Shown here piece by piece: positions 34,675-44,055 of a DNA stretch of 64,000 nt (the first letter of the stretch is position 1; each line of letters opens with the position of its first letter). The DNA is from Lachnospiraceae bacterium. Its GTDB lineage: Bacteria; Bacillota_A; Clostridia; Lachnospirales; Lachnospiraceae. The notes beneath the pieces were generated by a model that was not told where the DNA came from, searched no databases, and saw only the letters and a list, made by a program, of their open reading frames with translations. Location of the stretch: the NCBI GenBank assembly GCA_016287765.1, contig JAEEWS010000006.1, positions 1 through 64,000 of the forward strand, in the 5' to 3' direction. The translations under genes and the position numbers were made by a program.

Positions 34675-36334
34675 TTTTCTTTCCTTCTTTCAACATATCT
34701 TCACAGAAAATGCAAAATATGACTATAGCCCAGGCCTTGCGGTAGTACATAGGGTCTTCGGGGTATTTACGACATTTTTTTATGATATTTAATGCATATG
34801 TCTTGTTAATGAACTCGGAAACATCCGCATTCTTTACAATGCCTGCGGCCCAATCGTTCAATTCTCCGGCCATCCATATCCTTACCGGAACAGGATAGCC
34901 TCTCTTCTTACCGTTTTTAACTTCATCTGTCAGAAGATCTCCGAAGGCTTCTCTTAATATTATCTTATTCTGTTCTCCCGAGATCTTTTCATCCCGTGTA
35001 AGAGTTCTGGCCAGATCCGTAACCTCATTGTCCATAAAAGGCGTAACGCATTTTACACCTCGTCCGGAACAGCCTTTTCCGCAGACCACATCTATGTCTC
35101 CGGGGAACCAAAGAGAGGTGTCGATATATTGCATCTTATCCATATCCGAGAGCCTGGCAGCTTTCTTATAATAGGGTGCAGTCACATCGGTAAATCTGAC
35201 ATTGGGATCAAAGTTTTTAAGAAGTTTCCTCTTCTCTCTGTCTCCGAAAAGGAATGTATTTCCCACAAATCTCTTTTCCAGGGGCACACATCCTCTTCTT
35301 AAAAGATCTTTTCCTCTCATACTGTCCGGAAGGATACGTGCAAAGAACCAGATCAATTTCTTTACTGCCGGCGAAAGTGCCATTATTTTAAGCACTTTTC
35401 CCCGGGGATTATATACATGGTATCCGCCCCAAAGTTCATCGGAGCCTTCCCCCGACAAGATCACATCCGTATTACCTGCAGCCGCCTGTGCAATAAGAGA
35501 AACTGCCGTAGCTGAGGGATCCGCTACCGGAACCCCCATTGCTTTAACCGCAAACGGAACCGCCGCTTTAAAATCATCTGCGTTAAGTCTGACGATCCTG
35601 TGCCTGATACCGTACTTTTGAGCAGACAGGGCAGCCACTTCGCTTTCGGAAAATCCCGGAACATCAAAAGCTATGGTATAGGCTGTCATATCCGGATAGT
35701 CCTTGGCAGCTATAGCTGTAAGTATGGAAGAATCCAGTCCTCCCGAAAGAAACGCTGCCGGGTTCTTAGCCCCTTTAAGATTTCTCTTCACCGCATCCGT
35801 AAGCTTTTCACGGATCTCTGCCTTAAATTCTTCCCTGTCCTTACCCCATATGGGCTCAGGCTTCCAGGTGTTGTACTCCTCCTGTGCAAACCCCACCTGT
35901 GAGACTTCGGCGAAATGTCCCGCTTTTAAGGCTTCCACCTCAAGTCCTATGGTCATTGGTTCAGGCACATATTGAAATGTAAAATAGTGCTGCAAAGCCA
36001 CCGGATCTATCTTTCTGCCCGCAAATTCAAACACCGGCTCAAAGTCTGAGGAGATCATTATATTCTTGTCTTTTTGAGTATAATAGATCTGCTTTCCGCC
36101 CAGCCTGTCTCTGCCGATGTACATTTCCCTCTTGTTCTTGTCAAACAGGGCCAGGGCAAAACATCCGTTAAAGCCGCTTATCAGTTCCTCAAAAGTCCTT
36201 TTTGCATATAAAGACGCGATGGATTCTCTTGAATCCGCCTCACCGTCAAGAACATATATGATATCGTCATTTTCAAAATCCGCTTTCGGAAAATCAGCAG
36301 TCTTGTTCACATAATCATATATTACGCTAAACAT
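34667..36334 (-). CDS. asparagine synthase-like protein lacking the glutaminase cysteine
   Basis: A 555-residue protein whose C-terminal two thirds is a clear asparagine synthetase domain, with the PP-loop AFLSGGLDSSILTAIA (about 192-207) and SGEGSDELWGGYH. The N-terminal class II amidotransferase domain is cut short: the protein starts MFSVIYDY instead of MCGI, so Cys-2, the glutaminase nucleophile, is missing, though GRDRLGGKQIYY survives. Its ATG directly follows the pyrF stop codon, leaving no room for the missing part. It probably uses ammonia or another amine, or has a different role. About 600 residues is usual for glutamine-using AsnB. Confidence 0.88.
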   Translation of the reverse strand: MFSVIYDYVNKTADFPKADFENDDIIYVLDGEADSRESIASLYAKRTFEELISGFNGCFALALFDKNKREMYIGRDRLGGKQIYYTQKDKNIMISSDFEPVFEFAGRKIDPVALQHYFTFQYVPEPMTIGLEVEALKAGHFAEVSQVGFAQEEYNTWKPEPIWGKDREEFKAEIREKLTDAVKRNLKGAKNPAAFLSGGLDSSILTAIAAKDYPDMTAYTIAFDVPGFSESEVAALSAQKYGIRHRIVRLNADDFKAAVPFAVKAMGVPVADPSATAVSLIAQAAAGNTDVILSGEGSDELWGGYHVYNPRGKVLKIMALSPAVKKLIWFFARILPDSMRGKDLLRRGCVPLEKRFVGNTFLFGDREKRKLLKNFDPNVRFTDVTAPYYKKAARLSDMDKMQYIDTSLWFPGDIDVVCGKGCSGRGVKCVTPFMDNEVTDLARTLTRDEKISGEQNKIILREAFGDLLTDEVKNGKKRGYPVPVRIWMAGELNDWAAGIVKNADVSEFINKTYALNIIKKCRKYPEDPMYYRKAWAIVIFCIFCEDMLKEGKKNG

Positions 36335-37252
36335 TTACAGGTTCTCCTTGATATCCTTCTTCATGGCAAGTACCGCTTCTCTGGCTGCATCCGCAAATCC
36401 TCTTTCACCGTACTTACTGTATGCTTCCTGCTTATATGCTGCTATTATGCCTCTGGATGAATTAATGATAGCACCCAGACCGTCTTTGTTGAAGAAATGT
36501 TTGAGATCCTTGCCCTTACCGCCCTGTGCTCCGTAACCGGGAACAAGGATATAAGTGTTGGGCATCAGTTTTCTGAGTCTTTCGCCCTGCTCGGGATAGG
36601 TAGCTCCCACAACAGCGCCTACATTGGAATAGGTACCGTCCATGGAGGCAGCGCCCCATTCAACCACCTTATCGGCCACATGCTCGTAAAGAGGTCTGCC
36701 GTCGATGAGTCGATCCTGGAACTCCCCACTGGAAGGATTGGAGGTCTTGACGAGAACAAATATGCCTTTATCACATTCGTTACATACGTCTACAAAGGGC
36801 TTAACGCCATCGGTTCCGAGATAGGGATTCACTGTTGCGAAATCACTTTCGAAGGGTCTGTACTCCTTATTCATGATCTTTATATTTCCCAGATGGGCTG
36901 TGGCATAGGCTGCGCTGGTGGATCCGATATCGCCTCTCTTAACATCGGCGATTACAACAAGGCCCTTTTCCTTGGCGTATTTCAATGTATCAAAGTAGCA
37001 CTTGAGGCCCGGGATACCAAACTGCTCATACATGGCAACCTGAGGCTTTACAGCCGGAACCAGATCGTAAATGGCATCTATTAACTTCTTGTTATATTCA
37101 AGGATGGCATCGGCCGCACATTCGGGTGTTTCCCCTAAAGACTCTTTTCTTTCCTCCAGTAAAAACGCGGGAACATAGGAAAGCATGGGATCAAGGCCCA
37201 CAACTATGGGTGCATCCTTCTTAACGATCTCATCGATCAGCTTTTTGATCAT
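36335..37252 (-). CDS. pyrF: orotidine 5'-phosphate decarboxylase
   Basis: A 305-residue enzyme, type 2 by length, that makes UMP from OMP. The catalytic lysine-aspartate region is DVKRGDIGSTSAAYA; GLDPMLSYVP near the N terminus and VPGYGAQGG near the phosphate-binding end are also typical. It overlaps the end of pyrC by 23 bases with AGGAGG about 11 bases before its start. Together with pyrC it covers two steps of pyrimidine synthesis. Confidence 0.96.
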   Translation of the reverse strand: MIKKLIDEIVKKDAPIVVGLDPMLSYVPAFLLEERKESLGETPECAADAILEYNKKLIDAIYDLVPAVKPQVAMYEQFGIPGLKCYFDTLKYAKEKGLVVIADVKRGDIGSTSAAYATAHLGNIKIMNKEYRPFESDFATVNPYLGTDGVKPFVDVCNECDKGIFVLVKTSNPSSGEFQDRLIDGRPLYEHVADKVVEWGAASMDGTYSNVGAVVGATYPEQGERLRKLMPNTYILVPGYGAQGGKGKDLKHFFNKDGLGAIINSSRGIIAAYKQEAYSKYGERGFADAAREAVLAMKKDIKENL

Positions 37253-38531
37253 AAACTACAGAACCTCCTGCTATTGTATATTTTATCCTTCCGAAAACTC
37301 TTCTTCCGGTAAAGGGTGTATTTACGCCCTTTGACTTAAAATCAGCGGGGTCTATGGCATATTCTTCCTCAAGGTCAACAATGACCAAGTCCGCAGGATA
37401 ACCTTCCTTAAGACTTCCCGTTTCTCTCTTAAGGATCTCTGCCGGACGGTTACTCATACGGTCCACCAGATCGGAAAGGCTCATTTTCCCGTTCTTTACC
37501 AATTCCGTATAACAAACTGCGAAGGAGGTTTCCAGTCCCACTATGCCAAAGGGAGCTTTTAAGAAGGATTGTTCCTTTTCTTCTTTGGAATGGGGTGCGT
37601 GATCCGTGGAGATCACATCCATTGTTCCGTCGGTCAATGCAGCCTTAAGAGCGAGTCTGTCTTCCTCAGCCCTTAAAGGCGGATTCATTTTATAATTACC
37701 GAAGTCACAGGGAATATCCTCTTCCGTAAGTGCTATATAATGGGGACAGGTTTCCCCCGAAATATTCTTATATTTCTTTTTTGCTTCTTTCAGAAGTACC
37801 GTTGAACCGGCTGTAGTACAATGGCAGAGATGAAGCCTTGCTCCGGTTTCTTCGGCAAGAAGGATATCTCTTTCCTCTATTATCTCTTCCACTCTGTTGG
37901 CTATACCGGGTAAGCCCAGTTCCTTTGATCTCTTTCCTTCATTCATAACACCGCCCTTAACAAGGGTGGCATCTTCACAATGGTCAAAAATAGGAATATC
38001 TGCTTCTTTGGCTATTTCCATAGCCTTTTTCATAACTGCCGGATCCATAACAGACTTGCCGTCCTCACTGATGGCACATGCTCCTGCCGCTTTCAGGCCG
38101 GGGATATCGGTTATTTCCTTTCCCATCTGGCCCATGGTTACGGCTCCAATGGGAAGCACATTTATCTTAGTCACCTTTTTTGCCTTTTCCACCGCCTCAA
38201 GTATCTTTTCCGGCGTATCGATCACAGGCCTGGTGTTGGGCATCATGCATACTGTGGTGAAACCTCCCGCAGCCGCTGCTCTTGCACCTGTCTCAATGGT
38301 CTCCTTATACTCAAAACCCGGTTCTCTGAAATGAACATGCAGGTCGATCAGTCCCGGAAGTACATGAAGCCCGGAGGCATTTATCACCTCTGCACCTTCA
38401 AAGCCTTCAAGCCTGTCTTCTTTGGTTACTTTTTTAATCTTTCCGTCACTTACAAAAAGATTGTACACCCCATCCAAGCCACTTGCGGGATCAATGAGAT
38501 GTCCGTTTTTAACGATCACTTTGTCATTCAT
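37230..38531 (-). CDS. pyrC: dihydroorotase
   Basis: A 433-residue class I zinc amidohydrolase that cyclises carbamoyl aspartate to dihydroorotate. The metal site begins with LIDLHVHFREPGFEYKE, includes HLCHCTTA and closes with STDHAPHSKEEK. It overlaps the TruA-like gene by 8 bases and pyrF by 23. No pyrB, pyrD or pyrE lies nearby. Confidence 0.96.
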   Translation of the reverse strand: MNDKVIVKNGHLIDPASGLDGVYNLFVSDGKIKKVTKEDRLEGFEGAEVINASGLHVLPGLIDLHVHFREPGFEYKETIETGARAAAAGGFTTVCMMPNTRPVIDTPEKILEAVEKAKKVTKINVLPIGAVTMGQMGKEITDIPGLKAAGACAISEDGKSVMDPAVMKKAMEIAKEADIPIFDHCEDATLVKGGVMNEGKRSKELGLPGIANRVEEIIEERDILLAEETGARLHLCHCTTAGSTVLLKEAKKKYKNISGETCPHYIALTEEDIPCDFGNYKMNPPLRAEEDRLALKAALTDGTMDVISTDHAPHSKEEKEQSFLKAPFGIVGLETSFAVCYTELVKNGKMSLSDLVDRMSNRPAEILKRETGSLKEGYPADLVIVDLEEEYAIDPADFKSKGVNTPFTGRRVFGRIKYTIAGGSVVYDQKADR

Positions 38532-39276
38532 ATTTCACATCCGTAAGAAAAAGTCCTTTTGAATCAATGGCCTCGGGCGCAAGAGAACGATCACCGGTTT
38601 CAAATATCTTCGGTATCACGGTAGCCTCTTTCTCCCCTGTTCCTATCTCTATCAGCAGCGCGATCATGATGCGGACCATATTGGGCCAGAAATCATCGCC
38701 GCTTACGGTAAATGAGATCTCATTACCGCTCTTATATATATCTAAAGCGGTGATCTCCCTGACTGTGGACTTTTTCATTCTCTTATTGTCGGAAAAGCCC
38801 GCAAAATCGTGCTTTCCGATAAAGAAAGCCGCAGCCTTCTTCATCCTGTCCACATCGGGATTTTTAAAGCAATAATAATTGTATTTTCTCTCAAAAACGG
38901 AGGGAACATCTCCCACCGTTATGCGATATTCAAAAGTAAAGCCTTTGGCATTAAAAGCAGGATGAAAACGTTCATCTGCTTCGCTCGCTTCAAGAACAGC
39001 TATATCTCTGGGAAGATAACGGTTTAAGTATCTTTTGATCTCCAAAGGACTTTTTTCCGAGCCGGTCTTAAAAGCAGCCACCTGTCTGTAGGCATGTACA
39101 CCGGCCTCGGTCCTGATAGCTCCGATGAGCTCCGTGTCCTTTTGCTCCATTTCCTTTAAAACATCAACGATCTTATCGGATACAGATCCGTTTTTCCCCC
39201 GACTGCCGGTTTTTGCTTCAACCCAGCCGTCGTATCTTGATCCGTCATATTCTATTATAAGTTTTATATTTCTCAT
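38524..39276 (-). CDS. TruA-like tRNA pseudouridine synthase with altered catalytic residue
   Basis: A 250-residue protein of the TruA family, which modifies uridines 38-40 in tRNA anticodon stems. Family stretches are IEYDGSRYDGW, LNRYLPRDIAV and KHDFAGFSDNK. The motif normally reading GRTDAGVHA is AIRTEAGVHA here: the essential catalytic aspartate is replaced by glutamate (codon GAG, near 39108-39110). Catalysis may be lost or weakened. It is probably a paralogue, with a true TruA elsewhere in the genome (inference). Its start overlaps the amidase stop by four bases. Confidence 0.85.
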   Translation of the reverse strand: MRNIKLIIEYDGSRYDGWVEAKTGSRGKNGSVSDKIVDVLKEMEQKDTELIGAIRTEAGVHAYRQVAAFKTGSEKSPLEIKRYLNRYLPRDIAVLEASEADERFHPAFNAKGFTFEYRITVGDVPSVFERKYNYYCFKNPDVDRMKKAAAFFIGKHDFAGFSDNKRMKKSTVREITALDIYKSGNEISFTVSGDDFWPNMVRIMIALLIEIGTGEKEATVIPKIFETGDRSLAPEAIDSKGLFLTDVKYE

Positions 39277-40169
39277 TGAGCCTTTCCTGCAAAATAACTT
39301 TCTATTCCGTCGCAGATAGCTGTGACGAGCTTATTTTGATAATCTTCCGAAGCAAGGTTTGCCGCTTCTTCGGCATTTGACAGATACCCAAGCTGCATGA
39401 TGCAGGCAGGCATTTCTGCGTAATTCAAAAGTGCCAGCTTATTGTTTCCGTTCTGCACTCCTCTGTCTCTTGCTCCTGTAGCCTTTACGACCGCATCCCT
39501 GATCAGATCCGCAAGGGTTCTGTTATCCTTTGCCAGTTTTCCGGAGTAGGGGTTATCGCTTTCCGCCACCTGGGAATAAATACCGCTGACGTCTGCATTG
39601 CCAAAGGCATCAACCTCAATTCCCACAAGGATATCCGCCTTTTTATCATTTGCAAACAGCGCACGCTCCATATTGGAAATGTTGATATCATTTTCCGTTC
39701 TGGTCATGACTACGGCATAGCCTCTGCTTTCCAGTTCAGCCTTAACCTTTTCCGCCATTTTAAGATTCCATTCATATTCCTTAAGACCCAGGCTTTCATT
39801 CCTTGCGCCTTCACTCTTCATCCTGTAACCGTTTTCCGCAGCTCCGGGACCTATGGGCTCCTCAGCCAGATCCGCCTTCATCTGATGTCCGGGATCAAGG
39901 CAGACAAAAGCCTTTGGTGTGGGACTAAGTGTGGGCGTAGGGCTCAAAGTGCTTGTGGGACTGGGTGTCGATGTGGGTGTGGCCGGCACGGGACTCGGGG
40001 TCTCAAGCTGAGCTACAGAAGTTGTGGGAACAGGAGTTGTTCCCGCATCAGAGGGACCGTTATTCTTTTTATTTTTTACGACAGTGACTATTCCCAATAC
40101 CACTATCGTTATCAGAAGAGCTGCCACAACAACTATCATTATCGTCGTAACCACATTGTTTCGCTTCAT
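39273..40169 (-). CDS. membrane-anchored N-acetylmuramoyl-L-alanine amidase
   Basis: A 298-residue amidase 3 family enzyme that cuts the bond between MurNAc and L-alanine in peptidoglycan. One N-terminal membrane segment (about 9-30), then a Ser/Thr/Pro-rich linker (about 42-88, PTSTPSPTSTLSPTP), then the catalytic domain with zinc ligands in CLDPGHQ, the Glu of KEYEWN and ILVGIEVDAF, and a late LGYLSNAEEAA. In this family the middle ligand stretch usually has His (SIHxNA); here it is VGIEVDA, so one zinc ligand may be changed. It opens the operon that runs to greA. Confidence 0.85.
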   Translation of the reverse strand: MKRNNVVTTIMIVVVAALLITIVVLGIVTVVKNKKNNGPSDAGTTPVPTTSVAQLETPSPVPATPTSTPSPTSTLSPTPTLSPTPKAFVCLDPGHQMKADLAEEPIGPGAAENGYRMKSEGARNESLGLKEYEWNLKMAEKVKAELESRGYAVVMTRTENDINISNMERALFANDKKADILVGIEVDAFGNADVSGIYSQVAESDNPYSGKLAKDNRTLADLIRDAVVKATGARDRGVQNGNNKLALLNYAEMPACIMQLGYLSNAEEAANLASEDYQNKLVTAICDGIESYFAGKAQ

Positions 40170-40307
40170 AATATCTACCTTTCTGTTTTGATAAACGTCA
40201 CAGATTTAGTTCTTATCATTTTCTATGCATACCATATGTAGTATATCACATTCTTCCGAGGCGTACAAGATAAATGCGTTTTCAAAGAAAAAAAGATGAT
40301 TTTCCCC

Positions 40308-40337
40308 TTGACAATCCAGATATAATTGTGGTAATAT
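40308..40337 (+). promoter_or_regulatory. promoter of tRNA-Thr
   Basis: TTGACA (40308-40313), 18 bases and TAATAT (40332-40337), 38 bases before the tRNA. Confidence 0.7.
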
Positions 40338-40375
40338 AAGCGCTCGTGAGGCAAGACCTCCTCACAGTTACACAA

Positions 40376-40448
<73 letters not shown>

Positions 40449-40457
40449 TTGATCATT

Positions 40458-40493
40458 AAAAAACCGGCATCCTTTAAGATGTCGGTTTTTCTT
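40458..40493. terminator. bidirectional terminator
   Basis: AACCGGCATC and GATGTCGGTT enclose a six-base loop; A-rich on the left and T-rich on the right. It serves tRNA-Thr and the converging rlmB. Confidence 0.85.
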
Positions 40494-40501
40494 TATTCTT
40501 A

Positions 40502-41251
40502 TCAACCTCTCTGACGAACGATCTCGTAAGCCAAAATTCCCATGGCCACGGATGCGTTAAGTGAATCGATCTGTCCCTTCATTGGAATGGAGGCTATGAA
40601 GTCACAGTTCTCTTTTACAAGCCTGCTCACTCCGTCTCCCTCACTTCCGATAACAAGTCCCATGGGGCCTTTAAGATTCAGATTATACATGATCTCCCCA
40701 TCCATGTCGGCACATGCGAACCACAACCCCTTATTTTTAAGATCTTTCATTGTCTGTACCAGATTGGTGACCTTTGCTACGGGCGTATAATTAAGAGCAC
40801 CGGCGGAAGTCTTGGCAACTGTTGCTGTAAGTCCCACTGCCCTATGCTTAGGGATGATGACTCCGTGAGCTCCCGCCAGATTTGCGGTTCTGATGATGGC
40901 GCCCAGATTATGAGGGTCCTCTATGCCGTCAAGAAGCACGATAAAAGGATCTTCTCCCTTCTTTCTTGCCATTTCCAAAATATCATCCACTTCCACATAG
41001 TCGTAAGCCGCAGTGATGGCGATAACCCCCTGATGCTTACCTGTTTCCGAAAGCTGATCCAGTCTTTCCTTTGAAACAAAGTTGAGGATGGTATCACCCT
41101 TTTTCGCTTCACGCACTATGGTTCTCACCGGTCCGTCCTGACAGCCGTCAAGAACAAAAAGCTTGTCCACCGTCTTTCCTGCGCGGAAAGCTTCAAGCAC
41201 CGCATTTCTGCCTTCTATCTTAGTTTCGTTTATCTGTGTTTCCTCATTCAT
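40502..41251 (-). CDS. rlmB: 23S rRNA (guanosine-2'-O-)-methyltransferase RlmB
   Basis: A 249-residue SPOUT (TrmH/SpoU) methyltransferase. The N-terminal substrate-binding domain (IEGRNAVLEAFR) precedes the knotted SAM domain with LLDGIEDPHNLGAIIRTAN, GLVIGSEGDGVSRL and IPMKGQIDSLNASVAMGI, the three classic motifs. RlmB methylates G2251 in E. coli numbering. The start MNEETQ is chosen because GGAG lies upstream and it begins the conserved part. It overlaps mrnC by 8 bases. Confidence 0.94.
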   Translation of the reverse strand: MNEETQINETKIEGRNAVLEAFRAGKTVDKLFVLDGCQDGPVRTIVREAKKGDTILNFVSKERLDQLSETGKHQGVIAITAAYDYVEVDDILEMARKKGEDPFIVLLDGIEDPHNLGAIIRTANLAGAHGVIIPKHRAVGLTATVAKTSAGALNYTPVAKVTNLVQTMKDLKNKGLWFACADMDGEIMYNLNLKGPMGLVIGSEGDGVSRLVKENCDFIASIPMKGQIDSLNASVAMGILAYEIVRQRG

Positions 41252-41690
41252 TTCGCATTTCTCCGTTGCTATCATCATTCCTGATTGCTTCAAAACCTTT
41301 ATGTATTATCTCATACATCCTGGCATATTCCTTCTTTAGGTACAACCAGCCTATCACCGCTTCAAAGCCTGTGGCTTTGTGATAATCACCCAGTGAAGCA
41401 TTTTTCGCAGGAGAATAGCTTTTTGCGTTTCTGCCGCGACGATATATGCCTTGCTCTTCTTCCGTAAGATATTCCATGATCCCGGTGATCATTTTTGCCT
41501 GAGTTACCGCTTTAGCCAGATTGCTGGCCTTACGGTTCAGCTTGTCCACAGCGGTAGCGCCTTCCGAAAGAAGGCAGGTGCGGATCACCAGTTCATAGGC
41601 GCAATCGCCTATATAGGCCAGATCTAAAGGCGGATATTGATCCGCCTCAAAATCCTTAAGGTTAAATTCCTTGTAAAATTCCTCGTTCAA
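41244..41690 (-). CDS. mrnC: ribonuclease III-like protein Mini-III
   Basis: A 148-residue RNase III catalytic domain without a double-stranded RNA-binding domain. The family motif YPPLDLAYIGDCAYELVIR carries the metal-binding acidic residues. In B. subtilis Mini-III matures the ends of 23S rRNA. Its place between cysS and rlmB is the classic Firmicute arrangement. Confidence 0.95.
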   Translation of the reverse strand: MNEEFYKEFNLKDFEADQYPPLDLAYIGDCAYELVIRTCLLSEGATAVDKLNRKASNLAKAVTQAKMITGIMEYLTEEEQGIYRRGRNAKSYSPAKNASLGDYHKATGFEAVIGWLYLKKEYARMYEIIHKGFEAIRNDDSNGEMRNE

Positions 41691-41712
41691 TTCGACTCCT
41701 TAGATCCGAAAA

Positions 41713-43245
41713 CTATACAAGTTCCCAGACAGTTCCTTCTCTTGTATCCTTAATGGCAATGCCCTTTTCCAGCAGTTCATTCCTAATGGCATCTGCCTTT
41801 GCGAAATCCTTATTTTTCTTGGCTTCCTTACGCTCCTCGATCTTTGCGAGCACAAAAGCCTCGATCTCCGGATCCACAGCTGCCTTGGGCTCTTCCCTGT
41901 CCCTGGTGAGGTTAAGAGAAAGTACATAATCAAAGGCTTCGATAAGAACCAGTTTGGTAACGGTGTTTGCATCGGAGGAAAGCACGTCATAAACCACGGT
42001 AAGCCCCGAGGAAGTGTTAATGTCATTTCCCACTGCCGCCAGGAACTTATCGGAAAAATCGATGTACTTATCCGCATCGACTTCAGTTCCCTTTACAGCC
42101 TTCAAAATGCTCTCTTCCATATTCTTTGAATAACGGTTTGCGGTTTTGCGCGCCTTCTCGATCTTGCCCGAGATCTCGGATATCGCCTTATGATCAAGGC
42201 CTGCCTCTTTTTTAAGGGCATCGATCTTTTTGGTCAGCTTGTCATAGGCATTCCCCACGTTTGCAAGTGCATCAAAGGAAAATTCCAGAGGCTTCCTGTA
42301 GTGGGACTGGAGGCAGAACATCCTGTAAAGCATGGGATCGATATTCTGCTCCTCAAGGGAAGTCACTGTGATAAAACCGCCCTTGGACTTACTCATCTTG
42401 CCGTCCTTATTGTTAAGGTGATGCACATGGAACCAGTAATTTACCCACTTATGTCCCAGATAGCTTTCACTCTGTGCGATCTCGTTCGTGTGGTGGGGGA
42501 ACATATTGTCCACGCCGCCGCAATGTATGTCCATGCGATCTCCCAAATGCTTCATGCTGATGCAGGAGCACTCGATGTGCCAGCCGGGATAACCCACGCC
42601 CCAAGGGCTGGGCCACTTTAAAGCCTGATCCTCAAACTTGGATTTTGTGAACCAGAGCACAAAATCGTTCTTGTTCTTCTTATTCGTATCCTCGTCAACA
42701 TCATCACGAACGCCCACAAGGAGTTCTTCCTCGTTCTGATTGCCGAATACATAGTAATCCTTAAGCTTGGAGGTATCAAAATAGATATTCTCCCCTGCCT
42801 TATAGGCATATCCTTTCTCAAGGAGCACTTCTATCATATTTATAAATTCGGGAATGCAATTTGTTGCAGGCTCCACCACATCGGGAGTCTTGATGTTAAG
42901 CTTACCGCAATCGGCCATGAAAGCATCGGTGTAGTACTTGGCGATCTCCATTACCGTCTTATGCTCACGCTTTGCACCCTTCACCATCTTGTCTTCACCG
43001 GTATCCGCATCGCTGGAAAGATGCCCCACGTCGGTTATGTTCATAACGCGCTTTACATCATATCCCGCATAACGGAGAGTTTTTTCCAGTACATCTTCCA
43101 TTACATAGCTTCTTAAATTTCCGATGTGGGCAAAATGATAAACCGTAGGTCCGCAGGTATACATTGACACCTTGCCGTCCTCGTTGGGGATGAAGTTTTC
43201 AATCTTTCTTGTAAGTGTATTAAAAAGTGTGATCTTGTTTTCCAT
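41713..43245 (-). CDS. cysS: cysteine--tRNA ligase
   Basis: A 510-residue class I synthetase. The zinc-site start MYTCGPTVYHFAHIGNLRSY includes the HIGN signature; GKMSKSKGGF is the KMSKS loop. The C terminus ends in the short domain that reads the anticodon (IKDTREGTVWEL). It is slightly longer than typical (about 465) because of an insertion around residues 170-195. It follows ispF and precedes mrnC and rlmB. Confidence 0.96.
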   Translation of the reverse strand: MENKITLFNTLTRKIENFIPNEDGKVSMYTCGPTVYHFAHIGNLRSYVMEDVLEKTLRYAGYDVKRVMNITDVGHLSSDADTGEDKMVKGAKREHKTVMEIAKYYTDAFMADCGKLNIKTPDVVEPATNCIPEFINMIEVLLEKGYAYKAGENIYFDTSKLKDYYVFGNQNEEELLVGVRDDVDEDTNKKNKNDFVLWFTKSKFEDQALKWPSPWGVGYPGWHIECSCISMKHLGDRMDIHCGGVDNMFPHHTNEIAQSESYLGHKWVNYWFHVHHLNNKDGKMSKSKGGFITVTSLEEQNIDPMLYRMFCLQSHYRKPLEFSFDALANVGNAYDKLTKKIDALKKEAGLDHKAISEISGKIEKARKTANRYSKNMEESILKAVKGTEVDADKYIDFSDKFLAAVGNDINTSSGLTVVYDVLSSDANTVTKLVLIEAFDYVLSLNLTRDREEPKAAVDPEIEAFVLAKIEERKEAKKNKDFAKADAIRNELLEKGIAIKDTREGTVWELV

Positions 43246-43328
43246 GATTAATCCTTTCCGGTTTTAGAACGTATGTTCCGATAATATTTTTGTTTATTAT
43301 CCTGTCTCGTGTATATGCAAAAGAACTT

Positions 43329-43922
43329 TTATCTCTTACAACACCCGGGACAGCCCGTACAGGATTTTCCATTGAGCCCCTGGGATGTTACCGCGTCCGC
43401 GCTCTCGTAGTCATATATGCCGGAATTACCTGCACCGTAATCCAGATTTCTGGCACTTTCCAGGAGGCACACTGCCTGCGCTGCTATGCCTTCGCCCGCT
43501 CCCGTAAATCCGAGGCCTTCTTCCGTTGTTGCTTTGATGCTGACCTGAGAAAGTTCTATGCCCAGTGTATTGGCAATGTTTTCTCGCATTTCTTGAATGT
43601 AACGTGCCATTTTGGGCTTTTGCGCTATTATGGTCGCATCGATATTTTCTACTATAAAAAGCTCATTTAAGAGCATATCCTTCACTTCACTCAAAAGTGA
43701 AAGACTTGAGATACCTTTATATTTGTCATCGCTGTCGGGGAAATTGCTTCCTATATCTCCCATTGCCGCCGCACCGAGAAGTGCATCAATAATGGCATGG
43801 GTCAGAACATCCGCATCGGAATGTCCCAGAAGCCCCTTTTCAAAAGGAATTGCAACGCCTCCCAAAATCAGCGCCCTTCCTTCCACAAGCTTATGAACAT
43901 CATATCCTGTTCCGATCCTCAT
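43329..43922 (-). CDS. ispF: 2-C-methyl-D-erythritol 2,4-cyclodiphosphate synthase with a Cys-rich tail
   Basis: A 197-residue enzyme of the MEP isoprenoid pathway. It starts [21 protein letters not shown] and has the zinc-site [25 protein letters not shown], so Asp and His ligands are present. The family normally ends at [12 protein letters not shown] (about residue 160). Here about 37 further residues follow, ending [10 protein letters not shown], a CxxCxxCC cluster that could bind metal or act in redox. The tail is odd and its role unknown. About 80 bases separate it from cysS downstream. Confidence 0.92.
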   Translation of the reverse strand: MRIGTGYDVHKLVEGRALILGGVAIPFEKGLLGHSDADVLTHAIIDALLGAAAMGDIGSNFPDSDDKYKGISSLSLLSEVKDMLLNELFIVENIDATIIAQKPKMARYIQEMRENIANTLGIELSQVSIKATTEEGLGFTGAGEGIAAQAVCLLESARNLDYGAGNSGIYDYESADAVTSQGLNGKSCTGCPGCCKR

Positions 43923-44055
43923 TTGTCACCTCATGTAAAAATACAATATGTTACAACAGTTCATTATCACACGAATGCCAAACTTTTGCAACCATAAAAA
44001 AAATGGGCCGGTTTTTGTATTTTATCATTTGCCGCATTCCCGGGTCTTATTTCCC

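Noticed and set aside
34667..36334. Ordinary glutamine-dependent asparagine synthase
   Set aside because: The N-terminal Cys is absent and the gene directly abuts pyrF, so a longer version is not possible.
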